DNA of 64,000 bases from Cedecea davisae DSM 4568 (GTDB lineage: Bacteria > Pseudomonadota > Gammaproteobacteria > Enterobacterales > Enterobacteriaceae). The stretch is from the NCBI RefSeq assembly GCF_000412335.2, contig NZ_KE161030.1, positions 3,240,865 through 3,304,864 on the forward strand. Direction: 5' to 3'. The notes under the pieces are model-generated. The model was not told the origin of the DNA. It did not search any database and worked only from the letters and a program-made list of their open reading frames with translations. Positions 50,609 to 63,763 of this stretch are shown one piece after another; position 1 is the stretch's first letter; every line of letters begins with the position of its first letter. Made by a program: the position numbers and the translations under genes.

Positions 50609-51624
50609 CAACTACGCCCCGCCGCTAACAGTTTGTCCAGCTCCCCGCCGGTGGCGAAATGAGTTTTCATCACTTCCGGCCAGCCGCCAAATGCATCTTC
50701 AACGCGGAACAGCTCGGTCTGCGGGAATTTATCCTTCAACTTATCCATTACCTGCGGGTTATTCACGCGGTAGTAGTAGTCGGTAATGATGGTCTGAGCC
50801 TGAGGGCTGTAGAGATAGGTAAGATAGTCCTTAGCCGCCTTCTCGGTGCCGTTAGCCTTCACGTTTTTATCCACCCAGGCGACCGGGAATTCGGCAAGAA
50901 TATTCACCTTAGGCACCACAACCTCGTAGCCGTCTTTTGCGTACTGATTGCTGATGTTGTTCACTTCAGATTCAAAAGAGATAAGCACGTCGCCCAGCCC
51001 ACGCTCCACGAACGAGGTGGTTGCGCCGCGGCCGCCGGTATCAAACACTTCGACGTTTTTCAGGAACTGCGTCATAAACTTTTCGGTTTTAGCTTTATCG
51101 CCGCCGTCGGCTTTATCCGCCGCGCCCCAGGCTGCCAGATAAGTGTAACGTGCATTGCCGGAGGTTTTTGGATTCGGGAAAATCAACTTCACGTCCGGGC
51201 GTACCAGGTCGCTCCAGTCGTGGATATTTTTCGGGTTGCCCTTGCGCACCAGGAAAGCCATGGTGGAATAAAACGGCGAGCTATTATTCCCGAGACGGCT
51301 CTGCCAGTCGGCCGGGATCAGGTTGCCTTTATCGTGCAGGATCTGCACATCTGACACCTGGTTATAAGTTACAACGTCAGCTTTTAAGCCCTGGAGAATA
51401 GCCAGCGCCTGTTTTGATGACCCGGCATGAGATTGTTTAATCGTCAGCTTGTCGCCGTTATTCTCCTGCGCCCACTGTTTTTCAAACGGTGGATTCAGCG
51501 CGGCAAACAACTCGCGTGACACATCATAAGAGCTATTCAGCAGCTCTGTTGCGTGGGCAGTGCCTGCCAGCAGCAAAGAGACAGCGAGCGCGTTCCATAC
51601 TTTTTTAACTGAACCGATTGCCAT
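50608..51624 (-). CDS. cysP: Thiosulfate/sulfate-binding periplasmic protein CysP
   Basis: The 338-aa protein has a signal peptide (about residues 1-25, ending AGTAHA) and the anion-binding fold ([44 protein letters not shown]). It captures thiosulfate and sulfate for CysUWA. It is the first gene of the operon and should be under CysB control. Confidence 0.97.
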   Translation of the reverse strand: MAIGSVKKVWNALAVSLLLAGTAHATELLNSSYDVSRELFAALNPPFEKQWAQENNGDKLTIKQSHAGSSKQALAILQGLKADVVTYNQVSDVQILHDKGNLIPADWQSRLGNNSSPFYSTMAFLVRKGNPKNIHDWSDLVRPDVKLIFPNPKTSGNARYTYLAAWGAADKADGGDKAKTEKFMTQFLKNVEVFDTGGRGATTSFVERGLGDVLISFESEVNNISNQYAKDGYEVVVPKVNILAEFPVAWVDKNVKANGTEKAAKDYLTYLYSPQAQTIITDYYYRVNNPQVMDKLKDKFPQTELFRVEDAFGGWPEVMKTHFATGGELDKLLAAGRS

Positions 51625-51720
51625 GTTTCGCCCTTATAGATGTCATGAAAGTCATAATTAGCCGACTGTCAGTGTATTTATAACGAGCGATAAAGCTGTA
51701 ACGCTTTTATATACCGTTTG
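51625..51720 (-). promoter_or_regulatory. cysP promoter region with probable CysB site
   Basis: Upstream of cysP the AT-rich segment contains TATAAATACAC and CATAATTAGC blocks on the minus or plus strand. In E. coli CysB binds here. I infer the same from the gene order; the exact box is uncertain. Confidence 0.5.
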
Positions 51721-51781
51721 GCGATTTTCAATAAGAAAGGGATATAAGAAAGTGGCGTAGCAAACGCTACGCCGGAAGGGA

Positions 51782-52681
51782 TTACAGGCTCAGTAACTTA
51801 TCCAGTGACGGGGCAAAATAGTAGCCGCCGGTGACCGGTTTAGTGAAGCGCAGCATGCCGTCGCGCTTGCCGTCGGTGTCGCCGAACATGCTCAGCAGCT
51901 GCTGCTCGATGTTATGGAGGCGCGCGCAATAGGCGATAAAGTAAAGGCCGTGAACGCCACTGGCTGTGCCATAAGGCAGGCTCTGGCGCACAATCTTCAG
52001 CCCTTTGCCGTCTTCTTTAAGATCAACCCGGCTCAGGTGAGAAGTCGCAGGGCGTGCGTCTCCGTCGATTTCTTCGTTTTCCTGTTTGGTGCGCCCGAAG
52101 ATCATCTCCTGGTCGTGCACGCTCAGGCGGTTAAGCTGCTTGAGATTATGTTCCCAGCGCTGAACCAGCACGTAACTGCCGCCTGCATCAACGCCTTCGT
52201 TGATGACCGCAACCTGGCGGCGATTTTCTTCGCCCTTAGGGTTCTCGGTGCCGTCAACAAAGCCGCTCAAATCACGCTCTTCCACCCAGCGGAAGCCGTG
52301 GATCTCTTCTTCAATCTTCAGCGTATCGCCGAATGCCGCCAGGGCGGCCTGGGCAACGGAGAAATTCACGTCGTGGCGCAGGGAAAGAATGTGGATCATC
52401 ACATCGTGCTGCGTCGCCGGTGCGAGACCTTTACCCAGCGGGGTAAAGTTTTTCAGCTCGGCGGCACCTTCGCCTTTGCTGAGGTCACGCCACAGGTCAT
52501 GCCCGAAACCAATAGTTGCCCCCAGCATGGCATCCGGGAATTTTTCCTGGAAGGTGCTCAGCGCGTCAATAAAGGCTTTGCACCCCGCGCTCAGCGCGCT
52601 GAAGTCGCCCTGCAATGAAGCTTCCAGCCAAATAGCAGCACGACAATGTTCCGGCAGAATGCCGCTTTGAACCCGAGACAT
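51782..52681 (-). CDS. yfeX: Dye-decolorising (DyP-type) haem peroxidase YfeX
   Basis: The 299-aa protein matches E. coli YfeX in length. It has the DyP motif [13 protein letters not shown] (distal Asp), HLSRVD and a proximal His region (GLYFIAYCA). Such enzymes oxidise porphyrinogens or dyes using peroxide in the cytoplasm. The ATG at 52681 is preceded by AGGAGG, stronger than the ORF's earlier start. It is downstream of yfeY behind a terminator. Confidence 0.93.
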   Translation of the reverse strand: MSRVQSGILPEHCRAAIWLEASLQGDFSALSAGCKAFIDALSTFQEKFPDAMLGATIGFGHDLWRDLSKGEGAAELKNFTPLGKGLAPATQHDVMIHILSLRHDVNFSVAQAALAAFGDTLKIEEEIHGFRWVEERDLSGFVDGTENPKGEENRRQVAVINEGVDAGGSYVLVQRWEHNLKQLNRLSVHDQEMIFGRTKQENEEIDGDARPATSHLSRVDLKEDGKGLKIVRQSLPYGTASGVHGLYFIAYCARLHNIEQQLLSMFGDTDGKRDGMLRFTKPVTGGYYFAPSLDKLLSL

Positions 52682-52692
52682 GAATCCTCCTG

Positions 52693-52716
52693 AAAAAAAA
52701 TGCCACCGAAGGTGAC
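52693..52716 (-). terminator. yfeY terminator
   Basis: On the minus strand GTCACC-TTC-GGTGGC is followed by ATTTTTTTT. A further palindrome, ATGCCACC-AACC-GGTGGCAT, lies just upstream at 52725-52744 and shares the GCCACC arm, so the two may compete for pairing. Confidence 0.7.
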
Positions 52717-52809
52717 AAATAATGATGCCACCAACCGGTGGCATTTATCGGGCTATTTTAACCTGATTCATTAACGCCGACTTGCGGCGGCGCAAACCTG
52801 GCGCAGATT

Positions 52810-53385
52810 TTATCGACGCCAGATAATTTTGTTAAGCGTCCATTTCTTCAGCGCGTCGTCGGACGGCATTAACCCTTCCGGACCGTGCCACACGCCTTTA
52901 AACAGATAGCTAATATGCTGGCTACCTGGAGCCTTGCACATCACGCCGTCGGCATCGTCGCCGCTGCCTTTTTCACAGGCGCCAAAGGCCTTGTCATACA
53001 GGTCGCTAAACGGAGTGCCGATTTTAACGCCGCCGGCGGTTTTAATATCCTCATCCATGACGACAATATTGCTCACGCTGCCGCTTTCGCCGTTAATCAC
53101 CAACTTAACGTCTTTATCTTTCAGGGCTTCGAAATAACGCACAATTGCGCCGTTCTCGGTTTTCATTCCGCTGCGCAGGCGATAGTTGTCGTTCAGGCCT
53201 TCGCTAACGGCCTTCTCGTCCATTAATGTTGCGGAGGTCAACTTGCCCACGCCCTGCTCGCTTACCTCAACGGATGAGCCAAACCAGTTCCACGGATACG
53301 CCGAAGACCAGTTGACGGAGGAAAGCGTGGAGCAGCCGCTCAAGACCAGCGGCAGCCCTAACATCATCAGGCGCAGAGATTTCAT
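52810..53385 (-). CDS. yfeY: Sigma-E-regulated lipoprotein YfeY
   Basis: The 191-aa protein starts MKSLRLMMLGLPLVLSGCSTL, a lipoprotein signal with lipobox LSGC, so Cys18 is lipidated. Length equals E. coli YfeY, a known sigma-E-dependent lipoprotein of unknown function. The start at 53385 has AAGGAA before it; the ORF's longer N terminus lies in the promoter region. A sigma-E promoter is visible just upstream. Confidence 0.92.
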   Translation of the reverse strand: MKSLRLMMLGLPLVLSGCSTLSSVNWSSAYPWNWFGSSVEVSEQGVGKLTSATLMDEKAVSEGLNDNYRLRSGMKTENGAIVRYFEALKDKDVKLVINGESGSVSNIVVMDEDIKTAGGVKIGTPFSDLYDKAFGACEKGSGDDADGVMCKAPGSQHISYLFKGVWHGPEGLMPSDDALKKWTLNKIIWRR

Positions 53386-53417
53386 TTGTGATTCCTTTTC
53401 AGAAAAGAGTAACGGCC

Positions 53418-53446
53418 TTTGGAGTGCAACAAAGCTAAAAAGTGCC
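53418..53446 (-). promoter_or_regulatory. Sigma-E promoter of yfeY
   Basis: On the minus strand, GGCACTT (consensus GGAACTT) and TCCAAA (consensus TCAAA or TCTGA) are spaced by 16 bases and lie about 35 bases before the yfeY start. Confidence 0.65.
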
Positions 53447-53449
53447 GTG

Positions 53450-53887
53450 TTATTCGCTTTGCACCGCAAAGTAGTCCCGCAGGCGGCGGTTTACAACCAA
53501 CCACCAGAGCGCAAAGAGGTCGGCCACCAGCAGTACAATCGTGGTAGCGGTCAACTCCTCGCCCCCGGCCAGCAAAGCAAGCTGCCAGACCAGCAGTGCC
53601 GCCTGTGCCGCCACCAGCAGCCAGCGAAATGCACGCCAAAAGCGCGGCCAGAGATGGCGACGCCCGCTTAACAGAAATGCGAAAGCGGCCGGTACGCCGG
53701 GAATAAGCCCCAGCCAGAAGGTATCCCGGTCGGGATAAAACAGCCCCAGCAGCGCATCGCCCTGCTGCCGGGAGGCTCCGGCCAATACCAGCAGCACCCA
53801 GGTGCGGGCCTGTAATAACAACACCGCCCAGAACAGCAGCGGTGCCTTCAGGTTGCCCTGCGAGTCATAATCAGCGGGCGGGTACAT
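53450..53887 (-). CDS. yfeZ: DUF2919 membrane protein YfeZ
   Basis: The 145-aa protein starts MYPPADYDSQGNLKAPLLFW and has four hydrophobic segments (LLFWAVLLLQARTWVLLVLAG, FWLGLIPGVPAAFAFLL, WLLVAAQAALLVWQLALLA, IVLLVADLFALWWLVV). It matches E. coli YfeZ by family and position, between ypeA and yfeY. The role is unknown. Confidence 0.85.
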   Translation of the reverse strand: MYPPADYDSQGNLKAPLLFWAVLLLQARTWVLLVLAGASRQQGDALLGLFYPDRDTFWLGLIPGVPAAFAFLLSGRRHLWPRFWRAFRWLLVAAQAALLVWQLALLAGGEELTATTIVLLVADLFALWWLVVNRRLRDYFAVQSE

Positions 53888-53907
53888 AAGATAAACACAT
53901 GTGAAAA

Positions 53908-54333
53908 TTAGTATTCCTGGTCTTCAATCAGCCGCTTGCCGAGCAAAATTGTGTCCTGATGTTCGTAATCGAGCTTTTCATAAAGGCCGATAACCATGTC
54001 ATTCTCTTCGCGCACCATAATATGGATTTTTGGGCAGCCCCGGGCGATAAGCTTTTTCTCCAGCCGGTTCAGCAGCGCGTTGGCAATGCCGCGCCCGCGA
54101 AACTCAGGATGCACGCCCAGGTAATAGGCGGAGCCGCGGTGGCCGTCATAGCCGCCCATTAGCGAGCCGACAATTTCGCCGCCGACTTCGGCCACCAGAA
54201 ACAGGTCCGCATCGTGATGCAGCTTACGTTCAATATCCATTTCCGGGTCATTCCACGGGCGCAGTAAGTCGCAGCGCTCCCAAAGGGTGATGACCTCTTC
54301 GAAATCTTCCTGGCGAAAAACGCGAATTTCCAT
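53908..54333 (-). CDS. ypeA: GNAT-family acetyltransferase YpeA
   Basis: The 141-aa protein has the acetyl-CoA binding block [46 protein letters not shown] matches the E. coli N terminus, so the start is 54333. E. coli YpeA acetylates protein lysines. It leads the ypeA-yfeZ-yfeY group. Confidence 0.93.
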   Translation of the reverse strand: MEIRVFRQEDFEEVITLWERCDLLRPWNDPEMDIERKLHHDADLFLVAEVGGEIVGSLMGGYDGHRGSAYYLGVHPEFRGRGIANALLNRLEKKLIARGCPKIHIMVREENDMVIGLYEKLDYEHQDTILLGKRLIEDQEY

Positions 54334-54549
54334 GGTTTTAGCCACCTTAAGCCGTAAAAGGTTGATTATGGCGGTAACCGCCCGTTAAGCCAATAACTGC
54401 CGCAAAAGCGTGAAAAAAATGGCATAATCCCTACTCAGTCATGAAATGAAATGAATGGAAAAACATTTCTGACCTCAGAGTGTCGTTTGCCAGGTGCCGA
54501 TACGTTATAACTCCCTATCCGGACTCCATAAGATAAATAATTCATCCGC

Positions 54550-56333
<1,784 letters not shown>

Positions 56334-56341
56334 CTTTTTTA

Positions 56342-56443
56342 CCCTCACCCTAACCCTCTCCCTGAAGGGAGAGGGGATCTTTAGTGCTCACTTTACTCAG
56401 TTTTTCTCCCTCGCCCCTGTGGGGAGAGGGCCGGGGTGAGGGG
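56342..56443. repeat. Paired inverted intergenic repeats (CCCTCACCC...CTCTCCC type)
   Basis: Left unit 56342-56376 and right unit 56404-56443 are each hairpins (CCCTCTCCC-TGAA-GGGAGAGGG and CCTCGCCCC-TGTG-GGGAGAGG). They are inverted relative to each other, with outer arms CCCTCACCC and GGGGTGAGGG, so the whole forms a larger palindrome. A single related unit recurs at 63862-63900. It separates convergent hemF and maeB and may act as terminator or mRNA stabiliser. Confidence 0.75.
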
Positions 56444-56451
56444 AAGTCCAG

Positions 56452-58731
56452 TCAAAGCGGGGCGGTTTGCGCCTCCACCACGGCCAGAGCCACCATATTC
56501 ACAATGCGTCGCACCGAAGCAATCGGCGTTAATACGTGAACCGGCTTCGCCACGCCCATCAGTACCGGCCCAACGGTCACCCCTTCAGAACTGGAGACAC
56601 GCAGCAAGTTGTAGCTAATGCGAGCGGCCTCTACGTTCGGCATGATCAGGATATTAGCTGAACCTTTGAGCGGGCTGTCCGGCATGCGTTCGTGGCGAAT
56701 GCTTTCAACCAGCGCCGCGTCACCGTGCATCTCACCGTCAATTTCCAGCTCCGGCGCACGTTCGCGAACCAGCTCCAGCGTTTTACGCATTTTGCAGGCG
56801 GCTTTCGAGTCAGAAGAACCGTAGTTGGAGTGAGACAGCAGCGCGACCTTAGGCTCAATACCAAAGCGACGTACCGTTTCCGCGGCCAGCAGCGTGATTT
56901 CAGTCAGCTCTTCCGGCGTCGGGTCATCATTCACGTAAGTATCGGCGATAAAGGTGTTACCGCTCGGCAGCAGCAGGGCGTTCATTGCCCCGGCGGCTTT
57001 AACGCCGTCACGGTAGCCAAACAGTTTTTCCACCACGTCAAAATGCTCGTGATATTCACCGATGGTGCCGCAAATCAGCGCATCCGCTTCGCCACGGTGG
57101 ACCATTATCGCTCCGATAACCGTGGTATTGCTGATCACCGCACGCTGCGCCTGTTCCTGAGTAATGCCGCGGCGCTTCATGATGTTGTAATACTCGCTCC
57201 AGTATTCCTTAAAGCGCGGATCTGACTCGTTGTTAACAATCTCAAAATCTTTGCCCGGCTGAATTTGCAGGCCAAGTTTTTTGATACGCATTTCGATAAC
57301 GCTCGGGCGGCCAATCAGGATAGGCTTCGCCAGCCCTAACGTAATCAATTCCTGAGTCGCATGCAGAACGCGGGCTTCCTCCCCTTCGCTCAGCACCACG
57401 CGCTTCGGCTCTTTGCGAGCCTGAGAGAAGATAGGCTTCATAAACAGATTGGTTTTGTAGACAAACTCGGCCAGCTTTTCGACATAAGCATCAAAGTCTT
57501 TGATTGGCCGCGTTGCCACGCCGGAGTCCATCGCCGCCTTCGCTACGGCCGGGGCGATTTTAACTATCAGGCGCGGGTCGAACGGTTTTGGAATGATATA
57601 TTCCGGCCCAAACGTCAGCTCCTGGTCGCCATATGCAGAGGCCACCACGTCGCTTTGCTCGGCGTGGGCCAGTTCGGCAATAGCGTGAACCGCCGCCAGC
57701 TTCATCTCTTCGTTAATTGCCGTTGCGCCAACGTCTAGCGCGCCACGGAAGATGAACGGGAAGCACAGCACGTTGTTAACCTGGTTTGGATAGTCCGAAC
57801 GGCCGGTACAGATAATAGCTTCCGGGCGCACTTCTTTCGCCAGCGGCGGCAGAATTTCCGGTTCCGGGTTAGCCAGCGCCAGAATCAGCGGCGCTTTACC
57901 CATCTTTTTCACCATATCCTGAGTCAGCACTTTCGGGCCGGAGCAGCCGAGGAAAATATCCGCCCCGTCAATCACGTCGTCGAGAGTGCGTTTACCCGTG
58001 TCTTCCACGGCGTAGGCGGCTTTGGTTTCCGCCATGTTCTCTTCACGACCTTTATAGATAACGCCCTTCGAGTCGCAGACCACGATGTTGTGCTTCTGCA
58101 TCCCAAGCGCCACCAGCAGGTTCATACAGGCGATTGCCGAAGCGCCTGCCCCGGAAACCACCAGCCGCACGTCGGAGATATTTTTCTCTACAACGCGCAG
58201 GCCGTTGAGCACCGCGGCGGTACAGATAATGGCGGTACCGTGCTGGTCATCGTGGAACACCGGAATATTCATACGCTCGCGCAGCTTCTGCTCAATGTAG
58301 AAGCACTCCGGCGCTTTAATATCTTCTAAGTTAATGCCGCCGAAAGTTGGCTCCAGCGCCGCCACAACGTCGATAAGCTTGTCCGGATCCATCTCATCAA
58401 TTTCGATATCGAACACGTCGATCCCGGCGAATTTTTTAAACAGCACGCCCTTGCCTTCCATCACGGGTTTACCGGCTAAAGCGCCGATATTGCCCAGCCC
58501 CAATACCGCAGTGCCGTTAGACACCACGCCCACCAGGTTGCCGCGCGCTGTGTATTTGTAGGCGGCGAGCGGATCTTTTTCTATTTCAAGGCAGGGGGCA
58601 GCCACGCCCGGCGAGTAGGCCAGCGCCAGATCGCGTTGAGTAGCAAGCGGTTTTGTAGGAGAAACCTGGATTTTCCCTGGAACAGGAAATTCATGGAAAT
58701 CGAGGGCACTTTGCTTCAGTTGTTCATCCAT
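56452..58731 (-). CDS. maeB: NADP-dependent malic enzyme MaeB
   Basis: The 759-aa two-part protein has an N-terminal malic enzyme domain (residues 1-430; [33 protein letters not shown]) and a C-terminal phosphotransacetylase-like domain (about 430-759). It turns malate to pyruvate, giving NADPH. The C-terminal part is regulatory (acetyl-CoA) in E. coli. Length equals E. coli MaeB. Confidence 0.97.
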   Translation of the reverse strand: MDEQLKQSALDFHEFPVPGKIQVSPTKPLATQRDLALAYSPGVAAPCLEIEKDPLAAYKYTARGNLVGVVSNGTAVLGLGNIGALAGKPVMEGKGVLFKKFAGIDVFDIEIDEMDPDKLIDVVAALEPTFGGINLEDIKAPECFYIEQKLRERMNIPVFHDDQHGTAIICTAAVLNGLRVVEKNISDVRLVVSGAGASAIACMNLLVALGMQKHNIVVCDSKGVIYKGREENMAETKAAYAVEDTGKRTLDDVIDGADIFLGCSGPKVLTQDMVKKMGKAPLILALANPEPEILPPLAKEVRPEAIICTGRSDYPNQVNNVLCFPFIFRGALDVGATAINEEMKLAAVHAIAELAHAEQSDVVASAYGDQELTFGPEYIIPKPFDPRLIVKIAPAVAKAAMDSGVATRPIKDFDAYVEKLAEFVYKTNLFMKPIFSQARKEPKRVVLSEGEEARVLHATQELITLGLAKPILIGRPSVIEMRIKKLGLQIQPGKDFEIVNNESDPRFKEYWSEYYNIMKRRGITQEQAQRAVISNTTVIGAIMVHRGEADALICGTIGEYHEHFDVVEKLFGYRDGVKAAGAMNALLLPSGNTFIADTYVNDDPTPEELTEITLLAAETVRRFGIEPKVALLSHSNYGSSDSKAACKMRKTLELVRERAPELEIDGEMHGDAALVESIRHERMPDSPLKGSANILIMPNVEAARISYNLLRVSSSEGVTVGPVLMGVAKPVHVLTPIASVRRIVNMVALAVVEAQTAPL

Positions 58732-58989
58732 TGCATCGTTCCTTTAGCGGTCTTCTTTATTGTTACATCAGCCACGTAGTATCACGCGGGCACGTTTCGC
58801 AAACTTTGAACGTAGCCATACTATTAACATTAGGCGTGATTATTGTTAGCTAACTATAGAACCAATGTTAGCGGTCACAGCCTCAATGGCCGCCCGTCTG
58901 CTATGCTTTCTGGTCAGGCAAAGCGTAATTTTTCACGGCGAGCGACACGGAGCGCTCCAGTAAGGCATTGTTTTTTCAAGGAGAGAGTA
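58732..58989. promoter_or_regulatory. Divergent promoter region maeB / talA
   Basis: A 258-bp region. Before talA, TCTGCTATGCTT (about 58897-58908) resembles a sigma-S -10 element (CTATACT), fitting the stationary-phase expression known for talA and tktB in E. coli. No upstream gene is present; the ORF extending back to 58843 is an unlikely N terminus. Confidence 0.4.
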
Positions 58990-59940
58990 ATGAACCAGCT
59001 CGACAGTATTAAACAGTACACCACCGTGGTCGCCGACAGCGGTGACATCGAATCCATTCGCCACTACCAGCCCCAGGACGCCACAACCAACCCCTCATTG
59101 CTCTTAAAGGCCGCAGGGCTCGAACAATATCAGTCGCTTATTGACGATGCTCTGGCCTATGGCAAACGACGCGGCGGCGGTAGAGAGCAAATAGTGGCCG
59201 AAGCCAGCGACAAACTGGCGGTGAACTTTGGTGCGGAAATTCTGAAAAGTATTCCGGGGCGCGTGTCTACAGAAGTTGACGCCCGCCTGTCGTTCGACAA
59301 GCACAAAAGCATTGAGAAAGCGCGCCGTCTGGTAGAGCTGTACGCGGAGCAAGGGATCGATAAGTCGCGCATTTTGATCAAGCTCGCCTCAACCTGGGAG
59401 AGCATTCGCGCCGCTGAAGAGCTGCAAAAAGAGGGCATTAACTGCAACCTTACGCTGCTGTTCTCCTTCGCTCAGGCCCGCGCCTGCGCCGAAGCCGGCG
59501 TTTTCCTTATCTCCCCGTTCGTAGGCCGTATTTATGACTGGTATCAGGCCCGTAAGCCGATGGACCCGTATGTGGTAGAAGAAGATCCGGGCGTGAAGTC
59601 GGTACGCAACATCTACGATTATTTTAAACAACACAATTACGAAACCATCGTAATGGGCGCCAGTTTCCGCCGCACCGAACAGATCCTCGCCCTGGCCGGA
59701 TGCGACAGGCTGACCATCGCGCCTAATCTTCTCCAGCAGTTGCAGGACAGCGAGGAAGAAGTGGTGCGCAAGCTTATTCCTCATTCTCAGGGGTTCCGTC
59801 GCCCTGCCCCGCTAAGCGAAGCAGAATTCCGCTGGGAACATAATCAGGATGCCATGGCGGTTGAGAAACTGGCCGAAGGGATCCGCCTGTTCGCCGTAGA
59901 CCAACGAAAACTGGAAGACCTGATCGCCGCCAAACTTTAA
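58990..59940 (+). CDS. talA: Transaldolase A
   Basis: The 316-aa protein has the same length as E. coli TalA and starts [21 protein letters not shown] with AAGGAGAGA upstream. The Schiff-base Lys is in [12 protein letters not shown] and the substrate Asp in [10 protein letters not shown]. It moves a C3 unit in the pentose phosphate pathway. tktB follows 18 bp later in the same operon. Confidence 0.97.
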   Translation: MNQLDSIKQYTTVVADSGDIESIRHYQPQDATTNPSLLLKAAGLEQYQSLIDDALAYGKRRGGGREQIVAEASDKLAVNFGAEILKSIPGRVSTEVDARLSFDKHKSIEKARRLVELYAEQGIDKSRILIKLASTWESIRAAEELQKEGINCNLTLLFSFAQARACAEAGVFLISPFVGRIYDWYQARKPMDPYVVEEDPGVKSVRNIYDYFKQHNYETIVMGASFRRTEQILALAGCDRLTIAPNLLQQLQDSEEEVVRKLIPHSQGFRRPAPLSEAEFRWEHNQDAMAVEKLAEGIRLFAVDQRKLEDLIAAKL

Positions 59941-59958
59941 CAAGACCTGGAGTGAAAC

Positions 59959-61959
59959 ATGTCATCACGTAAAGAGCTTGCCAACGCCATTCGCGCCCTC
60001 AGTATGGACGCGGTTCAGAAAGCCAACTCCGGCCACCCGGGCGCGCCGATGGGCATGGCCGATATCGCCGAAGTGTTGTGGAACGATTTTCTCCACCACA
60101 ACCCGTCTAACCCGCACTGGGCCAACCGCGACCGTTTTGTGCTGTCGAACGGCCATGCGTCGATGCTGCTTTACAGCCTGCTGCACCTGAGCGGTTATGA
60201 CCTGCCGCTGGAGGAGTTGAAAAACTTCCGCCAGCTTCACTCCAAAACGCCGGGCCACCCGGAAGTGGGCTATACGCCCGGCGTTGAGACCACCACCGGC
60301 CCGCTCGGTCAGGGGCTGGCGAACGCCGTGGGTATGGCAATAGCCGAACGCACGCTAGCCGCGCAGTTTAACCAACCCGGCCATGACATCGTTGACCACT
60401 ACACCTACGTGTTTATGGGCGACGGCTGCCTGATGGAAGGGATTTCCCACGAAGTCTCTTCCCTCGCCGGAACGCTGGGGCTTGGCAAGCTGATTGGCTT
60501 TTATGACCACAACGGCATCTCCATCGACGGGGAAACGGACGGCTGGTTCACCGACGACACGGCCAAACGCTTCGAGGCCTACCACTGGCACGTCATCCAT
60601 GAGATAGACGGCCATGACCCGGAAGCGTTGAAAAAGGCGATTAAAGAAGCTCAGAGCGTTAAAGACAAACCGTCCCTGATTATCTGCCGCACGGTGATTG
60701 GCTTTGGCTCACCGAACAAAGCCGGTAAAGAAGAAGCCCACGGCGCACCGCTGGGCGAAGAAGAAGTGGCCCTGGCGCGTAAGCAGCTCGGCTGGAAATA
60801 TCCTCCTTTCGAGATCCCAAAAGAGATTTATCAAGCCTGGGATGCCAAAGAAGCAGGAGAGAAAGCGGAAGCCAGCTGGAAGGAAAAATTTGCCGCCTAC
60901 GCCAAAGCCCATCCAACCCTCAGCGCCGAATTTAAGCGCCGCACCGAAGGCAAGTTGCCGGAAAACTGGCAGAAAACCGCTCAACATTATATCGAGCAGC
61001 TCCAGGCTAACCCGGACAAAATAGCCACCCGCAAAGCCTCACAGAATTCGCTTAACGCTTTTGGCCCGGTGCTGCCCGAGCTGCTTGGCGGTTCCGCCGA
61101 CCTGGCCCCGAGCAACCTGACCATCTGGAAAGGGTCTAAGTCGATTAAGGAAGACAGCGCGGGCAACTACATTCATTACGGCGTGCGCGAGTTCGGCATG
61201 ACCGCCATCGCCAACGGGATAGCCCTGCACGGCGGCTTTGTGCCTTATACGGCAACCTTCCTGATGTTTGTTGAATATGCCCGCAATGCGGCGCGTATGG
61301 CAGCGCTGATGAAAGCCCGGCAAATCATGGTTTATACCCATGACTCTATCGGCCTCGGCGAAGACGGCCCGACTCACCAGGCGGTTGAGCAGCTTGCCAG
61401 CCTGAGGCTGACGCCAAACTTCAGCACCTGGCGCCCCTGCGATCAGGTAGAAGCGGCTGTGGCGTGGAAAGCGGCGATTGAACGCCAGACCGGCCCAACG
61501 GCGTTGATCCTGTCGCGCCAGAACCTTGCGCAGATGGAGCGTAGCCCAGAACAGCTGAAGGCGGTGAGCCGGGGCGGCTACATCCTGAAAGACAGCGACG
61601 GCAAGCCGGATATCATCCTGATTGCTACCGGCTCGGAAATGGAGATTACGGTTGAGGCTGCGAAAACGCTGGGTGACGAAGGCCACAAGGTGCGAGTCGT
61701 TTCGATTCCGTCCACGGACGTATTCGACGCTCAGGACGAGGCCTATCAGGAGTCCGTACTCCCTTCAAACGTTAGCGCTCGCGTGGCGGTAGAAGCCGGT
61801 ATTGCCGACTACTGGTACAAGTACGTTGGGCTTAAAGGCGCGATTGTCGGGATGACAACGTTTGGTGAGTCCGCACCCGCCGGGAAGCTGTTCCCGTTCT
61901 TTGGTTTTACGGCTGAAAACGTGGTTGCGAAGGCCAGGAAAGTCCTTGGGAAGAAATAG
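59959..61959 (+). CDS. tktB: Transketolase B
   Basis: The 666-aa ThDP enzyme has [19 protein letters not shown], the ThDP motif [12 protein letters not shown] and the C2-unit donor histidines ([15 protein letters not shown]). It transfers C2 units between pentose phosphates. Pairing with talA is the E. coli tktB arrangement and separates it from tktA. Confidence 0.96.
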   Translation: MSSRKELANAIRALSMDAVQKANSGHPGAPMGMADIAEVLWNDFLHHNPSNPHWANRDRFVLSNGHASMLLYSLLHLSGYDLPLEELKNFRQLHSKTPGHPEVGYTPGVETTTGPLGQGLANAVGMAIAERTLAAQFNQPGHDIVDHYTYVFMGDGCLMEGISHEVSSLAGTLGLGKLIGFYDHNGISIDGETDGWFTDDTAKRFEAYHWHVIHEIDGHDPEALKKAIKEAQSVKDKPSLIICRTVIGFGSPNKAGKEEAHGAPLGEEEVALARKQLGWKYPPFEIPKEIYQAWDAKEAGEKAEASWKEKFAAYAKAHPTLSAEFKRRTEGKLPENWQKTAQHYIEQLQANPDKIATRKASQNSLNAFGPVLPELLGGSADLAPSNLTIWKGSKSIKEDSAGNYIHYGVREFGMTAIANGIALHGGFVPYTATFLMFVEYARNAARMAALMKARQIMVYTHDSIGLGEDGPTHQAVEQLASLRLTPNFSTWRPCDQVEAAVAWKAAIERQTGPTALILSRQNLAQMERSPEQLKAVSRGGYILKDSDGKPDIILIATGSEMEITVEAAKTLGDEGHKVRVVSIPSTDVFDAQDEAYQESVLPSNVSARVAVEAGIADYWYKYVGLKGAIVGMTTFGESAPAGKLFPFFGFTAENVVAKARKVLGKK

Positions 61960-61973
61960 CCCCTGACGCTACG

Positions 61974-61993
61974 CCTCTCCTTTACGGGAGAGG
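61974..61993. terminator. Hairpin between tktB and ypfG
   Basis: CCTCTCC-TTTAC-GGGAGAGG followed by TTT lies between two convergent genes. The stem resembles the CTCTCCC repeat family seen at 56342 and 63862. Confidence 0.65.
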
Positions 61994-61999
61994 TTTAGC

Positions 62000-63043
62000 C
62001 TATTTAGTTACCCAGAGCGTTGGCCAGGCTCCCGCTTTATGCCACTCATCGCAGGCGGACTCGGCGGCATACCGCACAAGGCGGAAGCGCTGCCCGTCAT
62101 AACGCCAGCGCGTTGATACCCCGCAATCCCCAATCCCTCGCCCCTTAGCCAGCGTAGTTAGCTCCCGGTTATGCTCATCGAACCCGGAGTTCATCAATTC
62201 CAGATCCGTAGAGCCGCTATCGGGCATAAACGGCAGCTTCAGGCGAACAGGCCGCGCAACAAACGGCTTTTGCCTTGATACCACCCACGCTAAATCCACG
62301 ACGTTATAGGCCCCGGCCTCACAGCTGGTGAGCATCAGCGCTTTATCATCAGCAAGCGGGAAAACCCTGACTTCACGCCGCATCGGGTCGAGCGAGCACT
62401 GGCTGTTATTCATGCGCCAGGAGCCGAAATCCAGCAGGTCGTTAAGTTCATCATGGGAGAATGGCGCTGGCAGGGTCTCTGGGAGAGTCACTTCTTTTAA
62501 TGCGGGAGCGGGAGGCACGCTAAGCGGCGGCCCGTCGCCTTTTTTGATCCACGCAGTTTCGCTGCCAACACGTTTTTGCTGGCTGTCGATAAACAGCAGC
62601 GCCGCTTTCAAACCACTTAGCGAAATAACCCCAGCGCCGTCGGCGAGCGTAATTTTATCGCCGTTTGCGATAGCGTTTAGCAGGGCATTAATCGCCTCCG
62701 CGTTACTGGTCATAAGGTGGTGAAGCGTGATTTTCCACTCATTTTGCTGAAGAACCAGAGGCGCACCGTCCAGCCTGAGCCGCGGCTCAACGGGCGGCAC
62801 TTTGACATCGGCGCTTTCGAGGTTGCCAAAGTCGATGCGTAAATTCACATCATTGCGCGCCCCCGCGCCGCGGGACAATGCCATTACCAGCCCCTGATGC
62901 AGCCCGGTATTACGGGCGCTACAGAAGTTCTGGTTATTGCAGGTCACCTGCCAGTCGGAAAACTGCTTTTGCGCCGGAGCGGCTATTGCAGCGTTCGCCA
63001 CAAGCAAAGTGAGCAAAAGCAGGAATGAGATCCGATAAGACAT
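62000..63043 (-). CDS. ypfG: DUF1176 periplasmic protein YpfG
   Basis: The 347-aa protein has a signal peptide (about residues 1-22, VANAAIAAPA) and the DUF1176 blocks FSDWQVTCNNQNFCSARNTG and SAWIKKGDGPP-like text. It matches E. coli YpfG in length and position. Paired cysteines (TCNNQNFC; SLDP and SCEA; CGVS and CDEW) suggest periplasmic disulfides. The function is unknown. Confidence 0.9.
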   Translation of the reverse strand: MSYRISFLLLLTLLVANAAIAAPAQKQFSDWQVTCNNQNFCSARNTGLHQGLVMALSRGAGARNDVNLRIDFGNLESADVKVPPVEPRLRLDGAPLVLQQNEWKITLHHLMTSNAEAINALLNAIANGDKITLADGAGVISLSGLKAALLFIDSQQKRVGSETAWIKKGDGPPLSVPPAPALKEVTLPETLPAPFSHDELNDLLDFGSWRMNNSQCSLDPMRREVRVFPLADDKALMLTSCEAGAYNVVDLAWVVSRQKPFVARPVRLKLPFMPDSGSTDLELMNSGFDEHNRELTTLAKGRGIGDCGVSTRWRYDGQRFRLVRYAAESACDEWHKAGAWPTLWVTK

Positions 63044-63187
63044 TAAAGGCTGACCCTAAGAAACGAAGCGTGAAAAACGTACGATAATGCCACGTATCTT
63101 CGGCTCCAGAGGCAGCCTGCTCAATCGGATTTGTCGGATAGATTTATGCCGGGATTAAAAATGTTAATTAGATGATTTTACAGAACT

Positions 63188-63763
63188 TTAACCCATCACA
63201 TTGCGTAACTGTAACTGTTGCAACAATATCACCGTCTTACCGTCGCGAATTTCGCCCTTGCGCATCATCTCCAGCGCCTGGCTGAACGGCATCTCCAGCA
63301 CCTCGATATCTTCATCCTCCACACCGCCGCCCGCGTTCTCCCGCTGGGCGTCACTGTATTCGGCCAGATAGAAGTAAACGATTTCCGTTACGCCACCCGG
63401 AGACATATACAGCTCAAAGACTTTTTCGACCTCACCGACCTGGAACCCGGTCTCTTCCATTGCTTCTTTGCGGGCGCACACTTCCGGCTCATCGGCATCC
63501 AGCAGCCCGGCGCAGGCTTCAATCAGCCGCCCGTCGGTATTGCCATTAACCCAGGTTGCAACGCGAAACTGACGCGTAAGCACCACGGTTTTCTTTTCCC
63601 GGTTATACAGCAGGATAGTGGCCCCGTTGCCGCGATCGTAGACTTCACGCTTATGGCGCACGCTTTCAGCGCCGTTACGAGACAGGTCATAGGTAATATT
63701 GCGCAGGATGAAGTAGTTATCTGACAGGACTTTATCTTTGATGACTTCAATTCGTAACGACAT
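63188..63763 (-). CDS. nudK: GDP-mannose pyrophosphatase NudK
   Basis: The 191-aa Nudix hydrolase has the box [21 protein letters not shown] (G-x5-E-x7-[RK]E-x-x-EE-x-G) and begins [18 protein letters not shown] like E. coli NudK, same length. It hydrolyses GDP-mannose to GMP and mannose-1-phosphate. It is probably transcribed alone. Confidence 0.95.
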   Translation of the reverse strand: MSLRIEVIKDKVLSDNYFILRNITYDLSRNGAESVRHKREVYDRGNGATILLYNREKKTVVLTRQFRVATWVNGNTDGRLIEACAGLLDADEPEVCARKEAMEETGFQVGEVEKVFELYMSPGGVTEIVYFYLAEYSDAQRENAGGGVEDEDIEVLEMPFSQALEMMRKGEIRDGKTVILLQQLQLRNVMG

